Source of the DNA: JBFGCM01 sp041581135
Lineage (GTDB): Bacteria > Actinomycetota > Acidimicrobiia > Spongiisociales > UBA5794
Assembly (NCBI GenBank): GCA_041581135.1
Contig: JBFGCM010000045.1
Location: forward strand, 1 to 28,970
Length of the DNA stretch: 28,970 nucleotides
Direction of reading: 5' to 3'
The notes under the pieces are model-generated. The model made no database searches. It saw only the letters and a program-made list of their open reading frames with translations, and was not told the DNA's origin. Shown one piece after another: positions 7,956-14,570 of this stretch (positions within the stretch are counted from its first letter, which is position 1; each line of letters starts with the position of its first letter). The translations under genes and the position numbers were made by a program.

Positions 7956-9226
7956 GCGGCGTCCTCTGTGAGCATCGCACGCGGATCCACCACTCGGCCG
8001 GCAACCGCAGCGGCGGCCACGGAATAGGGCGAGGCGAGGTACACCTCGCTGTCCGGGCTGCCCATACGGCCTCGCGCGTTGCGGCTGGTCGTCGATATGC
8101 ACACCTCCCCGGGTGCGAGGACTCCGGTTCCGATGCCCGGGCAGGCCCCGCAGCCGGTCGGGAGGATGTGGGCGCCGGCCTCCATCAACCGCGACGCCAC
8201 GCCGGTTTCGATCGCTCGCTGCAGCGCAGCGCGCGATGCGGGGGCCACCTGGAGCAGAACATTCGGCGCCACGGACCGTCCTTGCAGCACCTCGGCGGCC
8301 ATCGCCAGATCCTCGTACTTCGCTCCGGTGCACGCCCCGATGTACGCGCGGCCGATGGGCGGCTCGCCTGCGGCCGTGATCGGCACCACGTCGTCGTGGC
8401 GGTGCGGCCGGGCCACGACCGGCTGTACTTCGGTGCCCGCGTAGCTCCACGTGTCGACGAACGTCGCATCGTGATCCGATGCGGGGTACGGCTCGTCCTG
8501 TTCGATGCCACGATCCGCGAGGTAGCGGCGGGTCACCGCGTCCGCGGGCACGATCCCGGCCTTGGCGCCGATCTCGGCACACATGTTCGACAGGACCGAC
8601 CGTTCCTCGATGCTCATGGCTTCGATGCCGGACCCGTGGAACTCGAGGGTCTTGTAGAGGCCCCCGGCCATCGTGTGGTCGCCGATCATCGTCAGGATCA
8701 GATCCTTGGCGGCGACGCCGCGAGGCATCGAACCGTCGAGCACCACCCGGATCGTATGGGGAACGCGCAGCCACGTGGTTCCCGTGGTCACGATCCGGAG
8801 CATGTCGGTCGACCCCATTCCCACTGCGAAGCTGCCGATCGCGCCGCCGGTCAACGAATGGGAATCGCCGCCGACGTACAGCATGCCCGGCCTGACATAG
8901 CCCTTCTCGATCATGATGGTGTGGGCGATTCCCTCGGCCTCGTGGAACCTGGGGATGTCGTAATAGGCGGCGAAGTCTCGCGTGAGTTGGAGGATCTCGG
9001 CCGCCGCGATGTCCTTGGCGGGTACGTAGTGGTCGGAGACGACGACGAGCTTGTCGCGATCCCAGACCCCGACATCCATCTCTTGCATGGTCTTCCAGTA
9101 GCGACGCGGACCACCACTGTCGTGGATCATGGCGAGGTCCACCTCGACCGTCACGATCTCGTCGGGTTGCACGGAGTCGCGTCCTGCCGCCCGGGCGATG
9201 ATCTTCTCGCTCAGGGTCTTGCCCAT
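7952..9226 (-). CDS. Aconitase-family large subunit, LeuC/DmdA-like hydro-lyase
   Basis: This 424-residue protein carries the [4Fe-4S] cluster ligands of the isopropylmalate/homoaconitase class: Cys299 (GACTGAKYED) and Cys359 and Cys362 (PTGCGACPG). GDSHS near residues 120-124 is also typical. At about 424 residues it matches the archaeal-type/DmdA large subunits rather than the longer (about 470) proteobacterial LeuC. With the adjacent small subunit it should catalyse reversible hydration of a cis-unsaturated dicarboxylate. The ATG at 9226 has a distant AGAGGA upstream. A 107-nt gap separates it from the amidase gene. The family is secure; substrate assignment to an (alkyl)maleate rests on the lyase and amidase neighbours. 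Confidence 0.88.
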   Translation of the reverse strand: MGKTLSEKIIARAAGRDSVQPDEIVTVEVDLAMIHDSGGPRRYWKTMQEMDVGVWDRDKLVVVSDHYVPAKDIAAAEILQLTRDFAAYYDIPRFHEAEGIAHTIMIEKGYVRPGMLYVGGDSHSLTGGAIGSFAVGMGSTDMLRIVTTGTTWLRVPHTIRVVLDGSMPRGVAAKDLILTMIGDHTMAGGLYKTLEFHGSGIEAMSIEERSVLSNMCAEIGAKAGIVPADAVTRRYLADRGIEQDEPYPASDHDATFVDTWSYAGTEVQPVVARPHRHDDVVPITAAGEPPIGRAYIGACTGAKYEDLAMAAEVLQGRSVAPNVLLQVAPASRAALQRAIETGVASRLMEAGAHILPTGCGACPGIGTGVLAPGEVCISTTSRNARGRMGSPDSEVYLASPYSVAAAAVAGRVVDPRAMLTEDAA

Positions 9227-9333
9227 GCGCTCGTCAGTCCTCTCGTATCGAATCTAGGGCTCGGCGCGAGCTGTGTCGCCCGGGCATCGCACCCACCCAG
9301 GAACTGACGAGCCTGCCGCCCCGGACCACGCAG

Positions 9334-10038
9334 TCACTCCGACTGATGCTCGAGTCCGTTCAAGTACTCGGCCGCCTCATCGGAGCCTATGACGTCGGCG
9401 TACTTCATCCAGAGATCGAGCAGCGCGATCTTGTGCGATGCCTCGATCCGATCCGCCGTGGCGTCGGCGACGACGGCGACATTGAAGCCCCGGCTCACCC
9501 CATCGACGGCGGTCGCTCGCACGCAGCCTGACGTCGACACGCCGGTCAGGATGAGCGTGTCGACCTTGAGGCCGACGAGGTAGTTGACCAGCGGTGTTCC
9601 GTAGAACGCGCTGGCATAACTCTTGTCCATGACGAAGTCCTCCGGCCGCGGGGCGATCTCCGTGACGATCTTGCTCCCCGGGGCATCCTCGAGGGTCTTC
9701 GAGTGGTCCCACGAGCTCTTGCCGGCGAACGAATCGAACCGGATGGTGCGCTTCTGTACGTTGCGGGTGTACAGGATGGGGATGTCGAGGCGGCGTGCGA
9801 TCTCGAGGAGGCCCTCGATCGTCCGAATCGCCCGCCATGCCCCTTCGCCGCCGCCGCCGGGGTACTCTTCCTGTTGCTCGGTGATCGGCCTGTCTGCGCC
9901 GATGTAGTTGTACTGGCAGTCGATCATCGCCAGCATCGGTCTCGTCCCGAAGCCGCGCCGTTGCCCGTAGCCGCCGTTCTCTATGACGGCGCGGTCGGTG
10001 GGCGTCAGGAGATCGTCCCAGACCTTCGTCACTTCCAT
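9334..10038 (-). CDS. Isochorismatase-fold cysteine hydrolase (candidate half-amide/maleamate-type amidase)
   Basis: This 234-residue protein has the catalytic triad of the isochorismatase/N-carbamoylsarcosine amidase superfamily: Asp40 (MLAMIDCQ), Lys139 (VMDKSYASAF) and Cys172 (VSTSGCVRATAVDG). The Cys distinguishes it from true isochorismatase and points to hydrolysis of an amide or carbamoyl group with release of ammonia. Maleamate amidohydrolase (NicF), ureidoacrylate hydrolase and nicotinamidase belong to the same fold. It lies between the transporter genes and the aconitase-family pair. The ATG at 10038 lies 1 nt after the ATPase stop, with GAGGAGGA upstream. The open frame extends to 10221, but that extension lies inside the ATPase gene. 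Confidence 0.88.
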   Translation of the reverse strand: MEVTKVWDDLLTPTDRAVIENGGYGQRRGFGTRPMLAMIDCQYNYIGADRPITEQQEEYPGGGGEGAWRAIRTIEGLLEIARRLDIPILYTRNVQKRTIRFDSFAGKSSWDHSKTLEDAPGSKIVTEIAPRPEDFVMDKSYASAFYGTPLVNYLVGLKVDTLILTGVSTSGCVRATAVDGVSRGFNVAVVADATADRIEASHKIALLDLWMKYADVIGSDEAAEYLNGLEHQSE

Positions 10039-10039
10039 C

Positions 10040-10918
10040 TCAGTCGTCCTCCTCGTTGGCGTCTTTGCGCAGCTCGTGGCCGAGCAGCATCTCTTCGACC
10101 ACTTCGTCGGAGGCCGCAACCGCAGCTTGCAAGTCCTCGTCTTCTGCCATCGGCGCACGTTCGAGAACCGCTTTGAGGAAGGCTTGCGTCCGCGGCTGCT
10201 GCGGCGACGACAGCACGTCACGCGCCGTACCTTCCTCCTGGATCACTCCGTGGTCGATGAAGATCACCCGATCGGCCACTTCGGCGGCGAAGCCCATCTC
10301 GTGAGTCACGACGAGCATCGTCATGCCCGCCAGTGCCAGCCGCTTCATGACGAGGAGGATCTCCCCGGCGAGCTCGGGATCGACTGCCGACGTCACCTCG
10401 TCGAAGAGCATCAGCTTTGGCTCCATGGCAAGGGCGCGGGCGATGGCCACCCGCTGCTGTTGGCCACCGGAGAGCTGCATGGGATACGCGCCCTCCTTGT
10501 GGCCGAGGCCGACCGCGCTGAGGAGCTCCTTGGCACGGGCGTTCGCCGATCCCCTGTCCACCCCCTTCACTCTGATGGGGGCTTCGATGATGTTCTGCAG
10601 CGCCGTCATGTGCGGGAACAGGTTGAACCGCTGGAACACCATGCCCATCTCCTCGCGGGCTCGGCGGATCTCGTTGCGCGCTGCGAAGCTGATCTTGCCG
10701 TCCGGTCCCGGCTCACAGAGCACTTTGCCGTCCACTTCGATCCGGCCCTGGTCGGGGCGCTCGAGGAGGTTGACGCAGCGCAGCATCGTCGTCTTCCCCG
10801 AGCCCGACGGGCCGATGATCGCCAAGACCTCTCCCTGCTCGACATTGAAGTCGACGCCACGCAGGACAAGGTTGTCTTTGAAGGCTTTGTGGAGTCCCTC
10901 CACTCTCACCAGTGACAT
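10040..10918 (-). CDS. Polar-amino-acid-type ABC transporter ATP-binding protein
   Basis: This 292-residue ATPase has Walker A GPSGSGKTT at residues 36-44, Q-loop VFQRFNLFPHMT, signature LSGGQQQR at 149-156 and Walker B LMLFDE at 169-174. The D-loop sequence reads DEVTSAVD instead of the common DEPTSALD, a variant that still keeps the catalytic Glu. The protein carries about 40 extra acidic residues at the C-terminus (after AFLKAVLERAP) compared with GlnQ/HisP at about 250. It energises the two permeases just upstream in the operon. The start at 10918 is 1 nt after the permease stop. The substrate is probably a small polar amide or carboxylate fed to the catabolic enzymes downstream. Confidence 0.93.
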   Translation of the reverse strand: MSLVRVEGLHKAFKDNLVLRGVDFNVEQGEVLAIIGPSGSGKTTMLRCVNLLERPDQGRIEVDGKVLCEPGPDGKISFAARNEIRRAREEMGMVFQRFNLFPHMTALQNIIEAPIRVKGVDRGSANARAKELLSAVGLGHKEGAYPMQLSGGQQQRVAIARALAMEPKLMLFDEVTSAVDPELAGEILLVMKRLALAGMTMLVVTHEMGFAAEVADRVIFIDHGVIQEEGTARDVLSSPQQPRTQAFLKAVLERAPMAEDEDLQAAVAASDEVVEEMLLGHELRKDANEEDD

Positions 10919-10919
10919 A

Positions 10920-11570
10920 TCACACCCTCAATCGGAAAGCTCGCTCGAAGCCCATCTGGGCGAATTGCAGGACGGTGTTCAGCGCCAGGTAGATGAATGC
11001 GATGGTCAGCAGCGGTTCGAGCGACACGAACTTGAAGCTGATCACGCGCTGCGCCAGCAGCGTGATCTCGGTGATCGTGACGATCGAGGCGATGGACGTC
11101 AGCTTCAGCAGGGTCATGGCGTTCCCGAAGTATGGCGGGATCATGATGCGCAGTCCCTGCGGAATGATGATCCGTCGCATGTAGTGTCGCCCATTCATGG
11201 CGAGGGCCTCTGCCGCCTCCCACTGGCCCTGATCGACCCCGATGATCCCTGATCGGATGACCTCGCCCTGGTACACCGCAGTCCAGAGGGCCAACCCGAG
11301 GACGCCCGTCGGGAACCGTTCGAGCGTGATGCCGATCTCGGGGAACACGAAGAAGGCGATGAACAGCAGGATCAGCGGCGGGATGCCCCTGCCGACCCAG
11401 GTGATGGCCGCCGACAGGGTACGGAGTCCGAGGAACCGGGAGAGGCGCATGAGGGAGAGGACGAGGCCGCCCAAGGTCCCGTAGAAGAGCGACCACGCGA
11501 AGAGCCCGATCGTGACCGGGACGCCTTCCCAGATCCCCGGGAACTCCTCGATGATGAACTCGAGATCCAT
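10920..11570 (-). CDS. Amino-acid-type ABC transporter permease 2
   Basis: This 216-residue inner-membrane protein matches the HisMQ/GlnP permease family. Several hydrophobic helices (IGLFAWSLFYGTLGGLVLSL and later segments) flank the EAA loop QWEAAEALAMNGRHYMRRIIIPQ, which contacts the ATPase. The ATG at 11570 has a GAGGG site 5 nt upstream; the longer open frame to 11882 lies inside the first permease gene. It ends 1 nt before the ATPase start. Together with its paralogue at 11579-12232 it would form a heterodimeric channel. Confidence 0.9.
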   Translation of the reverse strand: MDLEFIIEEFPGIWEGVPVTIGLFAWSLFYGTLGGLVLSLMRLSRFLGLRTLSAAITWVGRGIPPLILLFIAFFVFPEIGITLERFPTGVLGLALWTAVYQGEVIRSGIIGVDQGQWEAAEALAMNGRHYMRRIIIPQGLRIMIPPYFGNAMTLLKLTSIASIVTITEITLLAQRVISFKFVSLEPLLTIAFIYLALNTVLQFAQMGFERAFRLRV

Positions 11571-11578
11571 GGCGTCCC

Positions 11579-12232
11579 TCAGACTCTCAATGCCAGGCGT
11601 CGCTCCAGGTACGCCTGGGCGAGCACGATCGCCGATGACATCGCGAGGTAGATGGCGGCTGCAGTGAGCATCACTTCGATGGGCTTGAACGTCGAGTTCG
11701 AGAGCTGTCGAGAGAGACCGGTCAATTCGACGAGCCCGATCGCGGTGGCGAGCGATGTGGTCTGGAGGACCAGCACGGTGTTGCTCAGATACGGGGGGAC
11801 CATGACGCGGACGGCTTGGGGGAGGATGATCCGGCGCATGCGATGCGACGATGTCATGCCAAGCGCTTCGGCCGCCTCCCACTGGCCGGGATCGACGGAC
11901 AGAATGCCGGACCGAATGATCTCGGCCTTGTAGGCACCGGCGCCGAAGCCGAGACCGAGAATCGCCGCCTGCAACGGCGACAAGAAGGTCAACCAGTCAC
12001 GAGCGACGACGAAGAAGGCAAGGAAGATGATGACGAGCGTCGGCATCGCTCGGAAGAACCAGATATAGACGGCGGCGGCCCATCGGATGGGGAAGAACCG
12101 GGACTGCCGCATGAGGGCGATGAGTAGACCGAGGATGGTGGAGACGATGAGGCCGCCGGCGAACAGCTGGAGGCTCAGCTGCGTCGCCTCCATGAGGAGG
12201 GGGAATATGTCTCTTATCAGGCCCCAGTCCAC
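11579..12232 (-). CDS. Amino-acid-type ABC transporter permease 1
   Basis: This 217-residue membrane protein has HisMQ/GlnP family topology and the EAA loop QWEAAEALGMTSSHRMRRIILPQ. Its hydrophobic helices include LQLFAGGLIVSTILGLLIAL and FRAMPTLVIIFLAFFVV. The start is GTG at 12232 with a GAAGGG site 5 nt upstream. It is followed after 8 nt by permease 2. A strong hairpin separates it from the upstream binding-protein gene, which may lower its expression relative to that gene. Confidence 0.9.
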   Translation of the reverse strand: MDWGLIRDIFPLLMEATQLSLQLFAGGLIVSTILGLLIALMRQSRFFPIRWAAAVYIWFFRAMPTLVIIFLAFFVVARDWLTFLSPLQAAILGLGFGAGAYKAEIIRSGILSVDPGQWEAAEALGMTSSHRMRRIILPQAVRVMVPPYLSNTVLVLQTTSLATAIGLVELTGLSRQLSNSTFKPIEVMLTAAAIYLAMSSAIVLAQAYLERRLALRV

Positions 12233-12250
12233 GATGTCCCTTCGGGTCGA

Positions 12251-12285
12251 CGATTCCGGGGGGAGCGAGAGCTCCCCCGGAATCG
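12251..12285 (-). promoter_or_regulatory. Intercistronic hairpin between binding protein and permease genes
   Basis: CGATTCC-G6-AGC (12251-12266) and GCT-C5-GGAATCG (12271-12285) pair over 15 bp with one bulged G and a GAGA tetraloop. It sits in the 68-nt gap after the substrate-binding-protein stop and has no T-tract on the transcribed strand. Such hairpins commonly act as partial terminators or 3'-end stabilisers that raise binding-protein levels over the membrane components. Confidence 0.75.
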
Positions 12286-12300
12286 TTCAGTGTCACGTGC

Positions 12301-13209
12301 CTACGGGCAGGTGCCGGAGGGCAGGGTGGTGTAGGGGGGCGGCGAGTTGATGTCGTCGGGTACTTCGATGCAGCGGCCGAACCATTTCACCTGCAGGTCG
12401 GCGAGGGTGCCGTCGGCGATCATGGCGTCGAGGACCGGGTTGATGGCGTCGCGGAGGCCCTCGCTGTCGGGCCGGAATGTCATCGACAGCGGGTGAGCGT
12501 TCAGGGTTGGTCCGGTGACCTCGAGCTCGGGGTCACTCAGCGCCCGGGCGGCACCGACCAGCGAGTCGATCACCCACACATCGATCCGGCCCTGCTTCAG
12601 TGCCAGCTCGGCTTCGGCGGCACCGGCGAAGGGGACGTACTCGTCGTAACCCAGCGTGTCCTCGTTCTCGATGGTCCACTGCTCATGGATGGAACCCTGG
12701 ATGGCGCCGGCGCTCCCGCTGATCCCGTCGAGACCCGGTGAACCGGCATCCTCGGCGCGGACCAGCGCGATGAAGCCGGCCGAGGTCATCGGCCGGGTGA
12801 AGATGAACGTCTGCTGACGCTCCTCCGTCGGCCAGATACCCGAGTCCGCAATGTCGTACAGACCGGACTGGAGACCTTCGAGCTCGGCGACGAAGTCCAC
12901 CGTTGGGGTGGCGAACTCGAGGCCGAGTCGTGACGCCACCTCGGCACCCACATCCAGCGAATAGCCCTCGACGTCACCGGTCGCGGAGTTGATCAGCGTG
13001 AACGGCGGGAAGTTCCCCGTCGTCACCAACGTCAACGTCCCCGCCTCAACCAGAAACTCATCGAGTGCACCGGGTGCAATGGTCGTCGTCGGCCCCGCCG
13101 TCGTCGGGGCGGTCGTGGTGGCGTCGCCTTCGTCGTCGCCACCACACGCCGTGGCGACCAAGAAGAGTGCCAGGACAAGTATCGCTAGTCGCCCGATGCC
13201 GTGTCTCAT
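12301..13209 (-). CDS. Lipoprotein substrate-binding protein of the polar-amino-acid ABC transporter
   Basis: This 302-residue protein starts with a hydrophobic signal (LAILVLALFLVATAC) ending in a lipobox Cys at residue 22. A Gly/Asp/Thr-rich linker follows, then an SBP_bac_3-type domain: GTLTLVTTGNFPPFT, VEGYSLDVGAEVASRLG, and DIADSGIWPTEERQQTFIFTRP. It should be anchored to the outer face of the membrane and deliver ligand to the permeases. The ATG at 13209 overlaps the IclR stop as ATGA and has an excellent GGGAGGAA site, so it is probably coupled to the regulator. The C-terminal Cys-containing tail (GRCIEVPDDINSPPP) is slightly longer than usual. The ligand cannot be read. Confidence 0.92.
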   Translation of the reverse strand: MRHGIGRLAILVLALFLVATACGGDDEGDATTTAPTTAGPTTTIAPGALDEFLVEAGTLTLVTTGNFPPFTLINSATGDVEGYSLDVGAEVASRLGLEFATPTVDFVAELEGLQSGLYDIADSGIWPTEERQQTFIFTRPMTSAGFIALVRAEDAGSPGLDGISGSAGAIQGSIHEQWTIENEDTLGYDEYVPFAGAAEAELALKQGRIDVWVIDSLVGAARALSDPELEVTGPTLNAHPLSMTFRPDSEGLRDAINPVLDAMIADGTLADLQVKWFGRCIEVPDDINSPPPYTTLPSGTCP

Positions 13210-14054
13210 GCTTCCTCCCTCATCATTTGGGATGGGTCACCCCTGTGACCGCCGACATCGGCGGTCGACGTAAGTCCGACCCACTCTGCGGACGCTGCAG
13301 CTGCAGTGTCGAGAAGGGCAGGCACGTACTCCTGTGTTGCTGCGAAACGATTCGCGGGAGCATACAAACTCATCACGGCGATCGTTCGGCCGATGTAGTT
13401 CTTGATCGGTGCTGCGACCGCTGCAGCACCTTCGACGGTTTCCCCGGAGCTGAGGCTCCATCCACGGTCCCTGGCGATCTCGACGCGTTCGAGTAGCTCA
13501 TCGAGACCCGACACGGTGTTCGACGCCAGCGGTGTGAAATCGGCCCGTGAGGCGATCTGAACGATCTCGTCGTCCGGGAGGTCGGCGAGGATGACGTGGC
13601 CGACGGCGCCCGACCAGACCGGCGCAGTGAAGCCGACGCCTCGTGCCCACCTGATGCCGTGGTGCCCCTCCACCTCGGCGATGCAACGTCTCACGTCGCC
13701 GTAGCGAACATGCAGGCCACTCGTCTCGCCCGTGATGCCGACCAGCGTCTGGAGATGACGGTCCACGATGTCTGCCAAGCCGACGCCCACCATGCCCGCA
13801 GCGATCCTGCCGAGCTTCTCGGTGACGCCGAACTCGTCGCCCACCTTGGCGACCACACCCTTGCTCCCGAGAGTCTCCAGGATGCGGTAGACGGTGGGGC
13901 GGGGGAGGTCGAGCTCACGAGCGACGGTCGACGCCGGCTGCGTACCGCCGCTTTGGGCAAGAAGAAAGAGCACGTCGAGCGCCCGGTTCACCGACTGCAT
14001 CCCGCTCAGGCGATCCTCCTGAGGCGTGTCCGTCTTGCGGGCGACCGCCCGCAT
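13206..14054 (-). CDS. IclR-family transcriptional regulator
   Basis: This 282-residue protein has an N-terminal winged helix (about residues 19-80; SVNRALDVLFLLAQS, RELDLPRPTVYRILETLGSKG). A C-terminal IclR effector domain with GFTAPVWSGAVGHVILADLP and GAAAVAAPIKNY follows. IclR proteins are dimers or tetramers that usually control a neighbouring catabolic operon in response to a small organic acid. It is the first gene of the minus-strand operon and overlaps the binding-protein gene by 4 nt, so it probably regulates itself and the whole pathway. The ATG at 14054 lies 8 nt after a well-formed promoter with no ribosome site, which points to a leaderless message. Confidence 0.93.
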   Translation of the reverse strand: MRAVARKTDTPQEDRLSGMQSVNRALDVLFLLAQSGGTQPASTVARELDLPRPTVYRILETLGSKGVVAKVGDEFGVTEKLGRIAAGMVGVGLADIVDRHLQTLVGITGETSGLHVRYGDVRRCIAEVEGHHGIRWARGVGFTAPVWSGAVGHVILADLPDDEIVQIASRADFTPLASNTVSGLDELLERVEIARDRGWSLSSGETVEGAAAVAAPIKNYIGRTIAVMSLYAPANRFAATQEYVPALLDTAAAASAEWVGLTSTADVGGHRGDPSQMMREEA

Positions 14055-14062
14055 TGCGGAAG

Positions 14063-14092
14063 ACCGTAAAGGATCGCCTCACCCGTCGTCAA
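14063..14092 (-). promoter_or_regulatory. Promoter of the IclR-led catabolic operon
   Basis: On the minus strand TTGACG (14092-14087) is followed after 18 nt by TACGGT (14068-14063), a strong housekeeping-type match. The IclR ATG lies only 8 nt past the -10, so the transcript is probably leaderless. I see no second promoter of comparable quality within the operon. Confidence 0.7.
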
Positions 14093-14489
14093 CCGATGGG
14101 GGTGTCGTTGCCCAAAGGCTCGCCCGGCTCAGCGGGCGGCGATGGCGCCCGCGTTCCCGGTGTGGTTCCGCCACGTGCTGTCGACAGGCCGGACGCAGCG
14201 CGCCGCGAAGCCCTACACGATCCGGCGATCAGGGGACGTGTCGAAGGGCGCGCAACGTGACTCCACGATCCGTCCGGGATTGCCGGATCGAGAGCGCAGC
14301 TGGGCGCGCGATATCGCTCCGGGCGGTGAGTGATCCGGGCGCGCGATCCATAGCCGGGGTGCCTCATGGCGCACGGGTTGGGTTCAGCCCTGCCGGATCC
14401 AGGAATCGATCGGATTCAAACTCCCGACCCTTGTCGTGTGGCACGGGATTCTGGATTCGGCGGGGGGAGGGGTAGGCGGCACGGCCAGA

Positions 14490-14505
14490 AGAGCCCTTCG
14501 GCTCT
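14490..14505 (+). promoter_or_regulatory. Small hairpin in the leader of the secreted-protein gene
   Basis: AGAGCC-CTTC-GGCTCT forms a 6-bp stem with a tetraloop, 66 nt before the ATG at 14571. It may be part of a structured 5' leader. I could not match it to a known riboswitch class. Confidence 0.45.
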
Positions 14506-14570
14506 AATCCCTGTGACCCAAGCCGGATTGGATGAGATGCACAAGGTAGGTCGATTGGGAGGAGTGGGCC

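Larger units (their letters stand above)
14055..14570. other. Non-coding interval between IclR and the secreted-protein gene
   Basis: These 516 nt hold the IclR promoter at one end and a likely leader for the secreted protein at the other. Between them I see no protein with family resemblance. There is an 11-nt direct repeat, GGGCGCGCGAT, at 14302-14312 and 14337-14347. A possible long-range stem pairs GGGTTGGG (14375-14382) with CCCGACCC (14423-14430). Short frames here are Arg-rich shadows. Confidence 0.6.

Noticed and set aside
7937..9307. 456-residue plus-strand frame opposite the hydro-lyase large subunit
   Set aside because: The minus-strand protein has unmistakable Fe-S and active-site motifs; the antisense frame is low-complexity Arg/Gly/His.
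14400..14440. tRNA-like GGATTCAAACTCC segment
   Set aside because: No acceptor or anticodon stems can be drawn around it, and no CCA end or conserved D-loop is present.
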